Shown: piece after piece, positions 18,890 to 27,644 of the stretch
Layout: every line of letters begins with the position of its first letter
Numbering within the stretch: position 1 is the stretch's first letter
NCBI GenBank assembly: GCA_902805735.1
Contig: CADCTW010000074.1
Span: 1 to 59,217 of the forward strand
DNA: 59,217 nt
Reading direction: 5' to 3'
DNA from: an uncultured Gemmatimonadota bacterium
Lineage (GTDB): Bacteria > Gemmatimonadota > Gemmatimonadetes > Longimicrobiales > Longimicrobiaceae
Translations under genes and position numbers: made by a program
The notes under the pieces: generated by a model
The model's database searches: none
The model's input: only the letters and a program-made list of their open reading frames with translations
Told to the model about the DNA's origin: nothing

Positions 18890-19268
18890 TCGCACCGCCG
18901 GAGGATGAACTCCCCCCATCGGCGCGCCGCAACGCCGGGGGATGAATCCCCCGGCTGGAGAGACGGATGCCTGCTGAAGCAGGCTCGGTCGCCGGACCCA
19001 TGCGAGCCCGCTTCAGCGGGCTTCCCGTGGTGCCAGCGGGGGGATTCATCCCCTCGCGGGGGGCACGATTACGCACCCGATTGGCCCATCCGACGTCAGG
19101 CGCGCATGAAAGCGCCGATCTCCTCGCCGCACCGTCGGGGGATTTCCCCCCGGGAATTGCGCGCCGCAACGCCGGGCGGCGAAACCCCCCGGAATGGCGC
19201 GCCCGCAACGCCGGGGTGGCGAATCCCCCCGGAATGGCGCGCCCACGCCCGGACGGGCCGGTCCGGCA
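18890..19268. repeat. Palindrome-rich gene-free patch
   Basis: About 380 bases packed with short palindromes: GGGGGATGAATCCCCC, CCTGCTGAAGCAGG, AGCCCGCTTCAGCGGGCT, GGGGGGATTCATCCCC and GGGGGATTTCCCCC. A GCGCGCCCGCAACGCCGGG-like module recurs about four times. Around 19092-19130 the sequence duplicates the last ~13 codons of the adjacent patatin-like gene (both encode a tail ending AFMRA and stop). Open frames here carry no recognisable protein. Confidence 0.7.
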
Positions 19269-20438
19269 TCAGGCGCGCATGAAGGCGTCGATCTCTTCGG
19301 AGCGGCGTTCGGCGTCCTCTTCGCCCAGGGCGATCAGGCGCTTCACGTAGTCGTCCTGGAACATCAGCATGCTCAGGACGTCGGGGGCGGCGGTCTCGCG
19401 CGTGCCCAGGCCGCGGGTGAGGAGGCGGAGGGGGCGCTGCAGGCGCGGCTCGTACTGCGCCGCGATGCGGGCCAGGTCGCACGAGGGACGCACGACCATC
19501 AGGTCCACGATGCGCAGCCCCTCGCGACGCGTCTTGGGGACCCGCTCCAGCACCTCGTTCATCTTCTGCATGCGCAGGGCGTCCTGGTCGATGAGGTCCA
19601 GGAAGACGGCGTCGAAGAGCACGCCCATCACCTGCGCCGGAGGGGGATAGCCCTGCACCTGCGGCTGGTCCGCCTCCGCGAAGTCGCGGTTGTAGCGGGT
19701 GGACACGGCGATGATCTTGTGCGCCCCCAGGTGCATCGCGGGGGAGAGCGGCGCCGTGAGCCGCACGTTGCCGTCGCCGTACCAGTGGTCGCCGATCTGC
19801 ACGGCCGGGAAGAAGAGCGGGAGCGCGGCCGAGGCCATCACGTGCTCCACCCGCAGCCGCGCCTGCACGCTGCGCCGCTGGGGCCGCTCCCACGTCTCGA
19901 TCTCGCGCCCGTGCACCCAGATCACCGACTGCCCGGTGGTGTAGCTGGTGGTGCCGATGGCCGCCGCCCGCAGCGTGCCGCGGTGCAGGTTGTAGTCGAT
20001 CCCCGTGAGCTCGCCGTCCACGGGCGCCAGCGCTTCCTCCAGAAAGGAGCGCAGCGGCTCCGTGTCCACCACGCCGCGCGCCCGCGACTCGCCGCGCGCG
20101 GACCGCGCGAACCTCATCCCCCAGCGCCCCATGTTCCCCAGCAGCGCCGCCGTGTCCACGCGGAAGATGCGCTCGGGGGTCAGCTCCTCCCAGAGCGCCG
20201 CCATCTCGTCGGCGGCCTGGGCGAAGGTGCCGTGGTGCTGCGCCAGGAGCGCGATGTTGATGGCCCCCGCCGACACCCCCGTGAGGATGGGGATGTGCAG
20301 ATCGGGGTACGCCCGCGACAGGTAGCGGAGGAAGCCCACCTGGTACGCCCCCCGCGCCCCGCCGCCGGTCAGGACCAGCGCCAGGTCCCCGTGATCCGTC
20401 GTCCCCCGTTTGCGATCGGGGGCTTTGGCCCGGCTCAC
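19269..20438 (-). CDS. Patatin-like phospholipase
   Basis: Predicted lipid acyl hydrolase with a Ser-Asp dyad, 389 residues. The oxyanion loop is TGGGARGAY near residues 24-32, the nucleophile Ser56 lies in GVSAGA, and the acid is Asp222 in GDGN (most relatives have DGG or DGA). The C-terminal ~110 residues are helical and family-specific. The GTG start overlaps the stop of the amidohydrolase gene as GTGA, so the two are translated from one mRNA. No signal peptide is seen, so it probably acts in the cytoplasm or at the inner membrane face. Confidence 0.9.
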   Translation of the reverse strand: MSRAKAPDRKRGTTDHGDLALVLTGGGARGAYQVGFLRYLSRAYPDLHIPILTGVSAGAINIALLAQHHGTFAQAADEMAALWEELTPERIFRVDTAALLGNMGRWGMRFARSARGESRARGVVDTEPLRSFLEEALAPVDGELTGIDYNLHRGTLRAAAIGTTSYTTGQSVIWVHGREIETWERPQRRSVQARLRVEHVMASAALPLFFPAVQIGDHWYGDGNVRLTAPLSPAMHLGAHKIIAVSTRYNRDFAEADQPQVQGYPPPAQVMGVLFDAVFLDLIDQDALRMQKMNEVLERVPKTRREGLRIVDLMVVRPSCDLARIAAQYEPRLQRPLRLLTRGLGTRETAAPDVLSMLMFQDDYVKRLIALGEEDAERRSEEIDAFMRA

Positions 20439-22192
20439 GGGCGGCTGTACACCGCGCGCCCGCCCACCACCGTCATGGTGGGCACGGCCCTGAGGATCTC
20501 GGCGTCGGGGACCGTGAGCAGGTCCGCGGACCAGACCACGAAGTCGGCCAGCATCCCCGGGCGCAGCGTGCCCTTGCGCGCCTCTTCCCACTCCCCGTAG
20601 GCGGAGGCCGCGGTGTAGAGGCGGATGGCCTCGGCGCGGGTCAGCCGCTGCTCCGGGAGCCAGCCGCCCGGGGGCATCCCCGGCTCCTCGCGGCTCTGGC
20701 GCGTGACGGCCGAGTAGATCCCCTCCACCGGCGCCATGGGCTCCACGGCGAAGTCGGTTCCGAAGATGACCACGGCGCCCGAGTCCAGCAGGGTGCGCCA
20801 GGCGTAGGCGCCTTCCACCGCGCGCTGGCGGCCGATGCGCGTCTCGGCCCAGCGCATGTCGCTGGTGGCGTGCGTGGGCTGCATGGAGGCGATCACGCCG
20901 AGCTGGCGGAAGCGCGGGATGTCGCGCCGGTCCAGCACCTGCGCGTGCTCGACGCGGTGGCGCCGCGCGCGCGGGGGATTCTGCCGGGCGGCGCGCTCAA
21001 AGGCGTCCAGCGCCTGCCGGTTGGCCGCGTCGCCGATCGCGTGGAGGAGCACCTGCAGCCCCGCGCGGTCCGCGGCGCCCACCAGCGAGTCGAGCTGCGC
21101 CTCGGTGTACTGCGGGAGGCCGCGGGTGGAGTGGTCGTCCGCGAAGGGCTCCAGCATCGCCGCCGTGCGCGAGCCCAGCGTGCCGTCCGTGTACCCCTTC
21201 ACCATCCCCAGCCGCACCCACTCGTCGCCGGTGGGCGCGGTGACCCCCTGCGCCTGGAGCCGCTCGATGGACTGGCGGGTGAGCGGGAACCAGCCGTACA
21301 CGCGCACCGTCAGCGAGTCCGCGGCGCGCAGGGCGCGGTACGCCTCCACGTCCGCGGCCGAGACGTCGCTCTGCACGCTGGTGACGCCGGTGCGCGCCGC
21401 CAGCTCCATGGCGGCACGGATGCCGCGCCGCACCTGGGCCGGCGTGGGGTCGGGGACCACGCGCGAGACCAGCGTCTCGGCGGATTCCTTGAGGATGCCC
21501 GTGGCCTCGCCCGTGCGCGGGTCGCGGATGATCTCGCCGCCGGCCGGGGCGCGGGTGGTGCGGGTGACGCCCGCGATGCGCAGCGCCTCGCGGTTGGCCC
21601 ACGAGGTGTGCCCGTCCACGCGCGACAGGATCACGGGGTTGCGCGGGGCGGCGCGGTTGAGGATCTCGTTGGTGGGCCAGCCGCCCGGCCCCAGCTCGCC
21701 GGCGGGGAGTCGGGTGTGGTCCCAGCCGCGCCCCTGGATCCACTCGCCGGGCTGGGCGTTCGCGGCGGCGGCGGCCACGCGGCGCTCGATCTCGGCCAGC
21801 GACCGCGTGCCGCCCAGGTCCACCGCCAGCAGCGACGCGCCCCCCGCGGCGAAGTGGATGTGCGCGTCGTTGAACCCCGGCGTCACCAGGCGCCCCTGCA
21901 GGTCGGTCTGGCGCGTGGCGGGGCCCACCATGTCCGCCAGGCCGGACTCGGGGCCGGCGTACACCACCCTGCCGCCGCGCACGGCCATGGCCTCCACCGT
22001 GGTGCCGGCGCTGTCGCCCACGAAGATCTTGCCGTTGCGCAGCACCCAGTCCGCCGGGTTCGCGGCGACGCGCGCGGGGCGGGGCGCCGCCTGCGACGGC
22101 GGGATGGTGGGATTGGGGCGCTGAAGCCTGGGCCCGCAGGCCGCGGCGAGTGCCAGCGGCGCCGCGAGTGCGAAGGTGCGGATTCCGGTCAT
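20435..22192 (-). CDS. Amidohydrolase family lipoprotein (YtcJ-like)
   Basis: Exported metal-dependent hydrolase of 585 residues, Amidohydro_3 type, like YtcJ/NfdA proteins. The signal FALAAPLALAAAC predicts a lipoprotein. The N-terminal beta-sandwich carries LRNGKIFVGDSA, followed by the metal-binding FNDAHIHFAAGG, later RVDGHTSWANREAL, and near the C-terminus VIFGTDFAVEPMAPVEGIYSA. The substrate is unknown; family members act on amides, formyl groups or ureido compounds. The start at 22192 is set by the signal peptide; a much longer open frame upstream has no coding features. Operon with the patatin-like gene. Confidence 0.9.
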   Translation of the reverse strand: MTGIRTFALAAPLALAAACGPRLQRPNPTIPPSQAAPRPARVAANPADWVLRNGKIFVGDSAGTTVEAMAVRGGRVVYAGPESGLADMVGPATRQTDLQGRLVTPGFNDAHIHFAAGGASLLAVDLGGTRSLAEIERRVAAAAANAQPGEWIQGRGWDHTRLPAGELGPGGWPTNEILNRAAPRNPVILSRVDGHTSWANREALRIAGVTRTTRAPAGGEIIRDPRTGEATGILKESAETLVSRVVPDPTPAQVRRGIRAAMELAARTGVTSVQSDVSAADVEAYRALRAADSLTVRVYGWFPLTRQSIERLQAQGVTAPTGDEWVRLGMVKGYTDGTLGSRTAAMLEPFADDHSTRGLPQYTEAQLDSLVGAADRAGLQVLLHAIGDAANRQALDAFERAARQNPPRARRHRVEHAQVLDRRDIPRFRQLGVIASMQPTHATSDMRWAETRIGRQRAVEGAYAWRTLLDSGAVVIFGTDFAVEPMAPVEGIYSAVTRQSREEPGMPPGGWLPEQRLTRAEAIRLYTAASAYGEWEEARKGTLRPGMLADFVVWSADLLTVPDAEILRAVPTMTVVGGRAVYSRP

Positions 22193-22273
22193 CGGGGATG
22201 CCTTGGATGTTGTGCGTTCGGGTATCCACACAAGGTGCTCCGAGCGGGCGCGGGCCGCAAGGCGGGGACTGCG

Positions 22274-22307
22274 TGGCTCACACAGAGGCACAGAGGCACG
22301 GAGAAAG
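22274..22307 (+). repeat. HRD-type repeat, half copy
   Basis: Arm GGCTCACACAGAGGCACAGA... ending CACGGAGAAA, in the gap between the divergent amidohydrolase and GT9 genes and just upstream of the GT9 promoter-like sequence. Confidence 0.75.
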
Positions 22308-22324
22308 GCGGACTGCTTCGCGCG

Positions 22325-22353
22325 TTGACGGCCCCTGCGGCGGCGGGTAGCTT
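22325..22353 (+). promoter_or_regulatory. Putative promoter of GT9 gene
   Basis: TTGACG, 17 bases, TAGCTT. It would start transcription near 22360, about 30 bases before the start codon of the glycosyltransferase. It has the same -10 and spacing as the porX-like promoter at 24200. Confidence 0.6.
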
Positions 22354-22390
22354 GTGCCACCCAGCGACCAACCACAAGAAACCCAGACAC

Positions 22391-23434
22391 TTGCACGCAT
22401 CCGACCTCTCCGGCGCGAACATCGCCATCGTGATGATGAGCGCCATCGGCGACGCGGTGCACACGCTGCCCGTCGTCAACTCGCTGCGCGCCGCGGCGCC
22501 GGGGTGCCGCATCACCTGGGTGATCCAGCCCGGCCCGCACGCGCTGGTGGCCGGCCACCCGGCGATAGACGAGTTCGTGCTGTTCGACCGCAAGCGCGGG
22601 TGGCGCGCGTACCGCGACGTGCGGCGCGCCACCGCGGGGGAGCGGTTCGACCTGGTGATCGCGCTGCAGGTGTACCTCAAGGCGGGGCTGGTGGCCCGCA
22701 TCCTCCGCTCGCCGCGCAAGCTGGGGTTCGACCGGGCGCGCGCGCGCGACGCCAACTGGCTCTTCACCACCGAGCGCATCCCCGCGCGCGGGCAGCGGCA
22801 CGTGCAGGACCAGTACTTCGAGTTCCTGGAGCACCTGGGCGTCCCGCCGCTGCTGGAGTGGCGGCTGGGGCCCACGGAGGAGGAGCGCGCCCGCTACGCC
22901 GATGCGCTCCCGGACGACCCGCGGCCGATGGTGGCGTTCGTGGTGGGGACGAGCAAGCCGGCCAAGGAGTGGCCCGCCGCGCGCTACGCGGCCCTCGCGG
23001 ACCGGCTGGCCTCGGCGGGGATCCGCACGGTGCTGGTGGGAGGGCGCTCGCCGCGCGAGATGGCGGCGGCGGAGGAGATCCGCGGCACGGCCAGGCACCC
23101 GCCGCTGGACCTGCTGGAGTGGGACCTGCGCAAGCTGGTGTACCTGCTGGACCGTGTGGACGTGCTGGTGAGCCCGGACACGGGGCCGCTGCACATCGGC
23201 GTGGCGCTGGGCACGCCCACCGTGTCGCTGATGGGCTACACCAACCCCAGGCGCGTGGGCCCCTACCGCCGCTTCCACGACCTGATGATCGACGCGTACG
23301 GCGACCCCGGCGAGGACTATCCCGTGTCGGCCGAGTACCGTACGGGCCGCATGGAGCGCATCACCTCCGACGAGGTGGCCGCGAAGGTGGCGCTGGCGCT
23401 CTCCCGCTACCCCAGGGGCGTCTCGGAAAGGTAG
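22391..23434 (+). CDS. Glycosyltransferase family 9 (heptosyltransferase-like)
   Basis: Likely ADP-heptose:LPS heptosyltransferase-type enzyme, 347 residues, working at the cytoplasmic face during core oligosaccharide assembly. Typical GT9 features: MMSAIGDAVHTLPVVNSLR near the N-terminus and SPDTGPLHIGVALGTPTVSL in the C-terminal Rossmann domain, followed by NPRRVGPYR. The best start is TTG at 22391; the first ATGs downstream would delete the first strand. It overlaps the convergent Kdo-kinase-like gene by 28 bases. The acceptor is not predictable. Confidence 0.9.
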   Translation: MHASDLSGANIAIVMMSAIGDAVHTLPVVNSLRAAAPGCRITWVIQPGPHALVAGHPAIDEFVLFDRKRGWRAYRDVRRATAGERFDLVIALQVYLKAGLVARILRSPRKLGFDRARARDANWLFTTERIPARGQRHVQDQYFEFLEHLGVPPLLEWRLGPTEEERARYADALPDDPRPMVAFVVGTSKPAKEWPAARYAALADRLASAGIRTVLVGGRSPREMAAAEEIRGTARHPPLDLLEWDLRKLVYLLDRVDVLVSPDTGPLHIGVALGTPTVSLMGYTNPRRVGPYRRFHDLMIDAYGDPGEDYPVSAEYRTGRMERITSDEVAAKVALALSRYPRGVSER

Positions 23435-24150
23435 CCGCCGCGCAGCGCCACGCGGTCCGCCGGGGAGAGCCACAGGCCGAGCTTCGCGGCGGAGCGCGCC
23501 AGCCGCTCCAGGTCCCGCTCGCGCCGGTCGCGCGGGACGGCGCCCTCCACCACGCGCGCCCGGTCGAAGTCGATCACCCACACCTCCTCCGCTTCCCCCA
23601 CCAGCAGGTTGCGCAGGTTGAGGTCGGGGTGCGCCACACCCGCCGCGTGCATCCGCGCGATCTGCCGCCCCGCTTCCCGCAGCACGGCCTCGCGCTCCGT
23701 CCCGCCGCCCAGCGCCGCCGCCGCGTCACGCACCCCGGGAATCAGCCGCGTGGCGATCATCGCCCGGTAGCCAAGGCGCGCGCCGATCCTCCCCGCGGCG
23801 ATCACCTCCGGCGCGCGCACCCCGCCCGCGCGCGCCGCCTCGGTGGCGCGCAGCTCCTCCTCGGCGCGGTCGCCGCCGAAGTAGCGGTCGCGGTTCACGT
23901 GCCGCACCATCCCCCCGCGCCGGAAGCGCCGCACCACCGCGCGCCCCCCATCCGGCAGCGCCACCACCGGGTGCGGCGCGCGCCCCCCGCCCATCCACTC
24001 CTCCGCCCGCCCTTCCCACGCATCCACCAGCACCGGCACGACATCCTCATACCCCCGCCGCACCAGCAGCCGCGCCCCCCCGGCCACCACGCGTACGAAG
24101 TGTTCCTCTCTGTGTCTCTGTGCCTCTGTGTGAGATGCAGTCGGGTTCAT
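23407..24150 (-). CDS. Kdo/LPS kinase family protein
   Basis: Kinase-like protein of about 247 residues related to KdkA/WaaP enzymes that phosphorylate Kdo or heptose in the LPS core. The loop HPDLNLRNLL (catalytic Asp and metal-binding Asn) and VWVIDFDRARV (metal-binding Asp) are intact, as is the N-lobe RRFRRGGMVRH. Its start is uncertain: ATG at 24150 makes residues 2-18 largely repeat-encoded (SHTEAQRHRE), while GTG at 24090 would begin right after the repeat. The leftward gene converges on the GT9 gene and is divergent from the PorX-like gene. Confidence 0.82.
   Translation of the reverse strand: MNPTASHTEAQRHREEHFVRVVAGGARLLVRRGYEDVVPVLVDAWEGRAEEWMGGGRAPHPVVALPDGGRAVVRRFRRGGMVRHVNRDRYFGGDRAEEELRATEAARAGGVRAPEVIAAGRIGARLGYRAMIATRLIPGVRDAAAALGGGTEREAVLREAGRQIARMHAAGVAHPDLNLRNLLVGEAEEVWVIDFDRARVVEGAVPRDRRERDLERLARSAAKLGLWLSPADRVALRGGYLSETPLG
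24105..24136 (-). repeat. HRD-type repeat, half copy
   Basis: On the minus strand it reads CTCACACAGAGGCACAGAGA followed by CACAGAGAGG, ending about 15 bases before the GTG alternative start of the Kdo-kinase-like gene. If the upstream ATG is used it is translated. Confidence 0.8.
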
Positions 24151-24199
24151 GGGGCCAAGGTGCGGCCCGCGCCACGCGCTGTCAAACCAGGCACTTGCG

Positions 24200-24228
24200 T
24201 TGACCGGCATCGTCCGGGGGCCTAGCTT
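24200..24228 (+). promoter_or_regulatory. Putative leaderless promoter of porX-like gene
   Basis: TTGACC, 17 bases, TAGCTT. The -10 ends 8 bases before the ATG at 24237, so the expected transcription start falls on or next to the start codon, implying a leaderless mRNA. No Shine-Dalgarno is present, which agrees. Confidence 0.65.
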
Positions 24229-24236
24229 TCCCCGCT

Positions 24237-25796
24237 ATGCCAGCACCGGTCAAACGACTCCTCTGGGTCGACGACGAGATCGATCTCCTGCGCCCGCACC
24301 TGCTCTTCCTGCAGGGGCGCGGCTACCACGTGGACGCCGTGTCCAACGGCGACGACGCGTTGGAGCTGCTGCGCCTGTCGCCGTACGACCTGATCCTGCT
24401 GGACGAGCAGATGCCGGGGCGGTCGGGGATGGAGGTGCTGGACGAGCTGCGCAAGCTGGACCCTCGCGTGTCCGTGGTGATGATCACCAAGAGCGAGGAA
24501 GACCGCACCATGACGGAGGCCATCGGCCGCCGCGTGGCCGACTACCTGGTGAAGCCCACCTCCCCCCGCCAGGTGCTCTCCGTGGTCACGCGCCTGCTGG
24601 AAGGCGAGGCGATCCAGCAGCAGGTGGTGGCGCGCGACTTCGCGGGGCGCTTCCGCGAGCTGAACACCCGCCGCGCCGACCCGCGCGACTGGCGCGAGTG
24701 GGCGGACGAATACTCGGAGCTGGTGGACTGGGAGCTGCGCCTGCGCGCCGCCGGCGAGACGGGGCTGCTGGCCGCGCTGGAGACGCTGCTGGACGACTTC
24801 CGCCGCGAGTTCTGCCGCTACGTGTGCGACGTGTACGGCGAGTGGACGCAGGGGGGTGAGGGCGCGCCGCCGCTCTCGGTGGACATCGTCCCCCAGTTCC
24901 TGGCGCCGCTGGTGGGGAAGGGGCGCTCCGTCCTTTTCGTGGTGATCGACTGCCTGCGGCTGGACCAGTGGCGCGCCCTCCTCCCCATCCTGGACCCGCT
25001 GGCGCAGGTGGAGGAGGCGCTCTACTACTCCATCCTCCCCACGGCCACGCCCTTTTCGCGCAACGCCATCTTCAGCGGGATGTACCCGGACGGCGTGAGC
25101 GAGCGCGTGCCCGGGTGGTGGGGGTGGGAGGGGGAGGGGAGCCTCAACTCGTTCGAGGCGGAGCTCTTCCGCGAGCAGCTCAAGCGCCTCACGGGGCTCA
25201 GCATGCCCGTGCACTACGACAAGGTGTTCGACGCGGGCGACGGCGAGGCGATGCTGCGCCGCCTTCCCGCGCACCTGGCCCAGCCGGGGGTCACGGCGCT
25301 GGTCTTCAACTTCGTGGACCTGCTGACGCACGGCCGCTCGGAGAGCACGGTGCTGCTGGAGGTGGCGCGCGACAAGGAGGCCCTGCGCGCGCTCACCCGG
25401 CAGTGGTTCGAGCGCTCCGAGGCGCTGATGGCCATCCGCGAGGCGCTGCGGATGGGGGTGCCCGTGCTGGTGACCACCGACCACGGCTCCATCCACTGCC
25501 ACCGCCCCGCCACCGTCTTCGCCAAGCGCGACACCACCCAGAACCTGCGTTACAAGTTCGGCGCGGACCTGCGCGCGGAGGACCGCTCGCTGGCCATGAC
25601 GGTCAAGGACGAGCGCGCCCTGCGCTTTCCGCCGGGGAAGGCGGCGACCAACTACCTGATCGCGCTGGAAGACGTCTTCTTCGTCTATCCCACCAAGCTG
25701 CGGCAGTACCAGGCGCGCTACCGGGGCTCATTCCTGCACGGCGGTGTATCACCGGAGGAGATGATCCTTCCCGTGGCCCTGCTGACCCCGCGATGA
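24237..25796 (+). CDS. porX: PorX-like response regulator (REC-PglZ)
   Basis: Response regulator of 519 residues with an effector domain of the alkaline phosphatase superfamily. REC domain 1-120: acidic pocket Asp12/13, phospho-acceptor Asp56 in LILLDEQMPG, Lys106 in YLVKPTSP. After a helical linker the PglZ domain spans about 230-519 with Asp238 (VVIDCLRLDQW), Thr269/271, DLLTH at 361-365 and TTDHGS at 414-418, the metal-site set of PorX. In Bacteroidota, PorX with PorY regulates type IX secretion and can hydrolyse nucleotides. Here it overlaps an MsbA-like gene (ATGA) inside a glycan locus. No histidine kinase is near. Symbol given by architecture only. Confidence 0.85.
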   Translation: MPAPVKRLLWVDDEIDLLRPHLLFLQGRGYHVDAVSNGDDALELLRLSPYDLILLDEQMPGRSGMEVLDELRKLDPRVSVVMITKSEEDRTMTEAIGRRVADYLVKPTSPRQVLSVVTRLLEGEAIQQQVVARDFAGRFRELNTRRADPRDWREWADEYSELVDWELRLRAAGETGLLAALETLLDDFRREFCRYVCDVYGEWTQGGEGAPPLSVDIVPQFLAPLVGKGRSVLFVVIDCLRLDQWRALLPILDPLAQVEEALYYSILPTATPFSRNAIFSGMYPDGVSERVPGWWGWEGEGSLNSFEAELFREQLKRLTGLSMPVHYDKVFDAGDGEAMLRRLPAHLAQPGVTALVFNFVDLLTHGRSESTVLLEVARDKEALRALTRQWFERSEALMAIREALRMGVPVLVTTDHGSIHCHRPATVFAKRDTTQNLRYKFGADLRAEDRSLAMTVKDERALRFPPGKAATNYLIALEDVFFVYPTKLRQYQARYRGSFLHGGVSPEEMILPVALLTPR

Positions 25797-27637
25797 AGCT
25801 GTACCTGCGGATCCTGCGCTACGTCCGGCCGCACCTGGCGCTGTTCTCCGGGGCGATCGCGGCAATGTCCGTGTACGCCGCGCTCGACGCCTTTTCGTTC
25901 ACGCTGCTCATCCCCTTCCTGAACCTGCTGTTCGGGGGCGACGCGGTGCCCGGCGGGGCGGCGGCGTCGCTGTTCACGGGCGGCGGCGCCATGGGCGACC
26001 TGCTGAGCTGGTCTGTGGGGTGGCTGGTGGAGGGGCGCCCGCCCATGGAGGGGCTGCGCAACGTGGTGGGCTTCCTCTTCGCCGTGTTCCTGGTCAAGAA
26101 CATCGCGCTCTACATCTACCAGATCTCCGTGTCCGTGGTGGAGGGGCGTGTCACGCGCGACATGCGCAACGACATCTACGGCCACCTCCTTCACCTCGGC
26201 TTCCCCTTCTTCCAGCGCACCCGCGCCGGGCAGGTGATCTCCCGCGTTACAAACGACGTGGAGCAGATGCGAGGTATCGTTACCGGTAACGTCTCCAAGC
26301 TGATCTCGCAGCTGTTCCAGGCGGCGGCGGCGCTGACGTTCATGCTGCTCCTTTCCTGGAAGCTGACGCTGGTCTCGGCCCTCTTTCTCCCGCCCATGCT
26401 GGGCCTGTGGGCGCGCCTGCGGAAGCGGCTGCGGCGGGGCGTGCTGCGGGTGCTCAACGCCACCGGCGAGGTCGCGTCGCAGGTGCAGGAGACGGTGAGC
26501 GGCATCCGGCTGGTGAAGGCGTCGGGGGCCGAGGATTGGGAGGCGCAACGCTTCCGGGCGCTCACGCGCGGGCAGTACAAGGCCTGGGTGCGGAACGAGC
26601 GCTGGCGCAAGTTCTTCCCGCCGGCCACGGAGATGATCACGGCCACCTGCATCCTGGCGCTGCTGTGGTACGGGAGCTGGCTGGTGCTGGAGGAGCGGTC
26701 GCTCACGGCCACGGCGTTCCTGGGCTTCCTCACGCTGGCCGGCAAGCTGATGTCGCCCGTGAAGTTCATCGCCCAGTTCCCCTCCGTGGTGCAGCCCGGC
26801 CTGGCCGCCGCCGAGCGCGCATTCGAGCTGATGGACGCGCCCGTGGAGGTCAAGGACGCCCCGGGCGCACGACCGCTGGCGGGCTTCCGCGAGGCGATCC
26901 GCTTCGAGGGCGCCGGCTTCGCGTACGCCCCCGGCGCGCCGGTCCTCGCGGGGATCGACCTGGAGATCCGGCCCGGCGAGGTGGTGGCGCTGGTGGGGCC
27001 CAGCGGGGCGGGGAAGAGCACGCTGGCCGACCTCCTCCCGCGCTTCCACGACGTCACCGAGGGCCGCATCACGCTGGACGGGGTGGACGTGCGCGAGCTG
27101 CGCCTGGCCGACCTGCGCGCGCAGCTCGGGATCGTGACCCAGGAGACCATCCTCTTCCACGACACCGTGCGCGCCAACATCGCCTACGGCGTGGCCGATG
27201 CGCCGCTGGAGCGGGTGCAGGCCGCGGCGCGGGCCGCCAACGCGCACGACTTCATCGCCGCCCTCCCGGACGGCTACGACACGGTGCTTGGCGAGAAGGG
27301 AACGCGCCTTTCGGGCGGGCAGCGGCAGCGGATCGCCATCGCGCGCGCCCTCTTCCGCAACCCGCCCGTGCTGATCCTGGACGAGGCCACCTCGGCGCTG
27401 GACACCGAGAGCGAGCGGCTGGTGCAGCAGGCGATCGACGAGGTGATGGCGGGGCGCACCGTGCTGGTGATCGCCCACCGCCTTTCCACCGTGCGCCGCG
27501 CCAGCCAGATCGTGGTGCTGGAGGGTGGGAGCGTCGTACAGCGGGGCACGCACGAGGAGCTGCTGGCGCGCGGCGGCACCTACCGGCGCCTGTACGAGAT
27601 GCAGTTCGATGACCGCCAGCGCGGGGCGGCGGACTGA
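25793..27637 (+). CDS. MsbA-like ABC transporter ATP-binding/permease
   Basis: Half-transporter of 614 residues that should dimerise to flip lipid A, lipid-linked glycan or a similar amphiphile across the inner membrane. The membrane domain (about 1-330) has six helices and includes the typical GQVISRVTNDVEQMRGIV segment; the nucleotide-binding domain has GPSGAGKST near 402, LSGGQRQRIAIARAL near 506 and LILDEATSALD near 526. The ATG overlaps the porX-like stop, so regulator and exporter are cotranslated. Location among glycosyltransferases supports an LPS role; the substrate is inferred. Confidence 0.92.
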   Translation: MKLYLRILRYVRPHLALFSGAIAAMSVYAALDAFSFTLLIPFLNLLFGGDAVPGGAAASLFTGGGAMGDLLSWSVGWLVEGRPPMEGLRNVVGFLFAVFLVKNIALYIYQISVSVVEGRVTRDMRNDIYGHLLHLGFPFFQRTRAGQVISRVTNDVEQMRGIVTGNVSKLISQLFQAAAALTFMLLLSWKLTLVSALFLPPMLGLWARLRKRLRRGVLRVLNATGEVASQVQETVSGIRLVKASGAEDWEAQRFRALTRGQYKAWVRNERWRKFFPPATEMITATCILALLWYGSWLVLEERSLTATAFLGFLTLAGKLMSPVKFIAQFPSVVQPGLAAAERAFELMDAPVEVKDAPGARPLAGFREAIRFEGAGFAYAPGAPVLAGIDLEIRPGEVVALVGPSGAGKSTLADLLPRFHDVTEGRITLDGVDVRELRLADLRAQLGIVTQETILFHDTVRANIAYGVADAPLERVQAAARAANAHDFIAALPDGYDTVLGEKGTRLSGGQRQRIAIARALFRNPPVLILDEATSALDTESERLVQQAIDEVMAGRTVLVIAHRLSTVRRASQIVVLEGGSVVQRGTHEELLARGGTYRRLYEMQFDDRQRGAAD

Positions 27638-27644
27638 AACAGAA

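Noticed and set aside
22193..23581. In-frame extension upstream of the amidohydrolase start on the minus strand
   Set aside because: It crosses the opposite-strand GT9 gene and a repeat and has no domain; the lipoprotein signal at 22192 fixes the true start.
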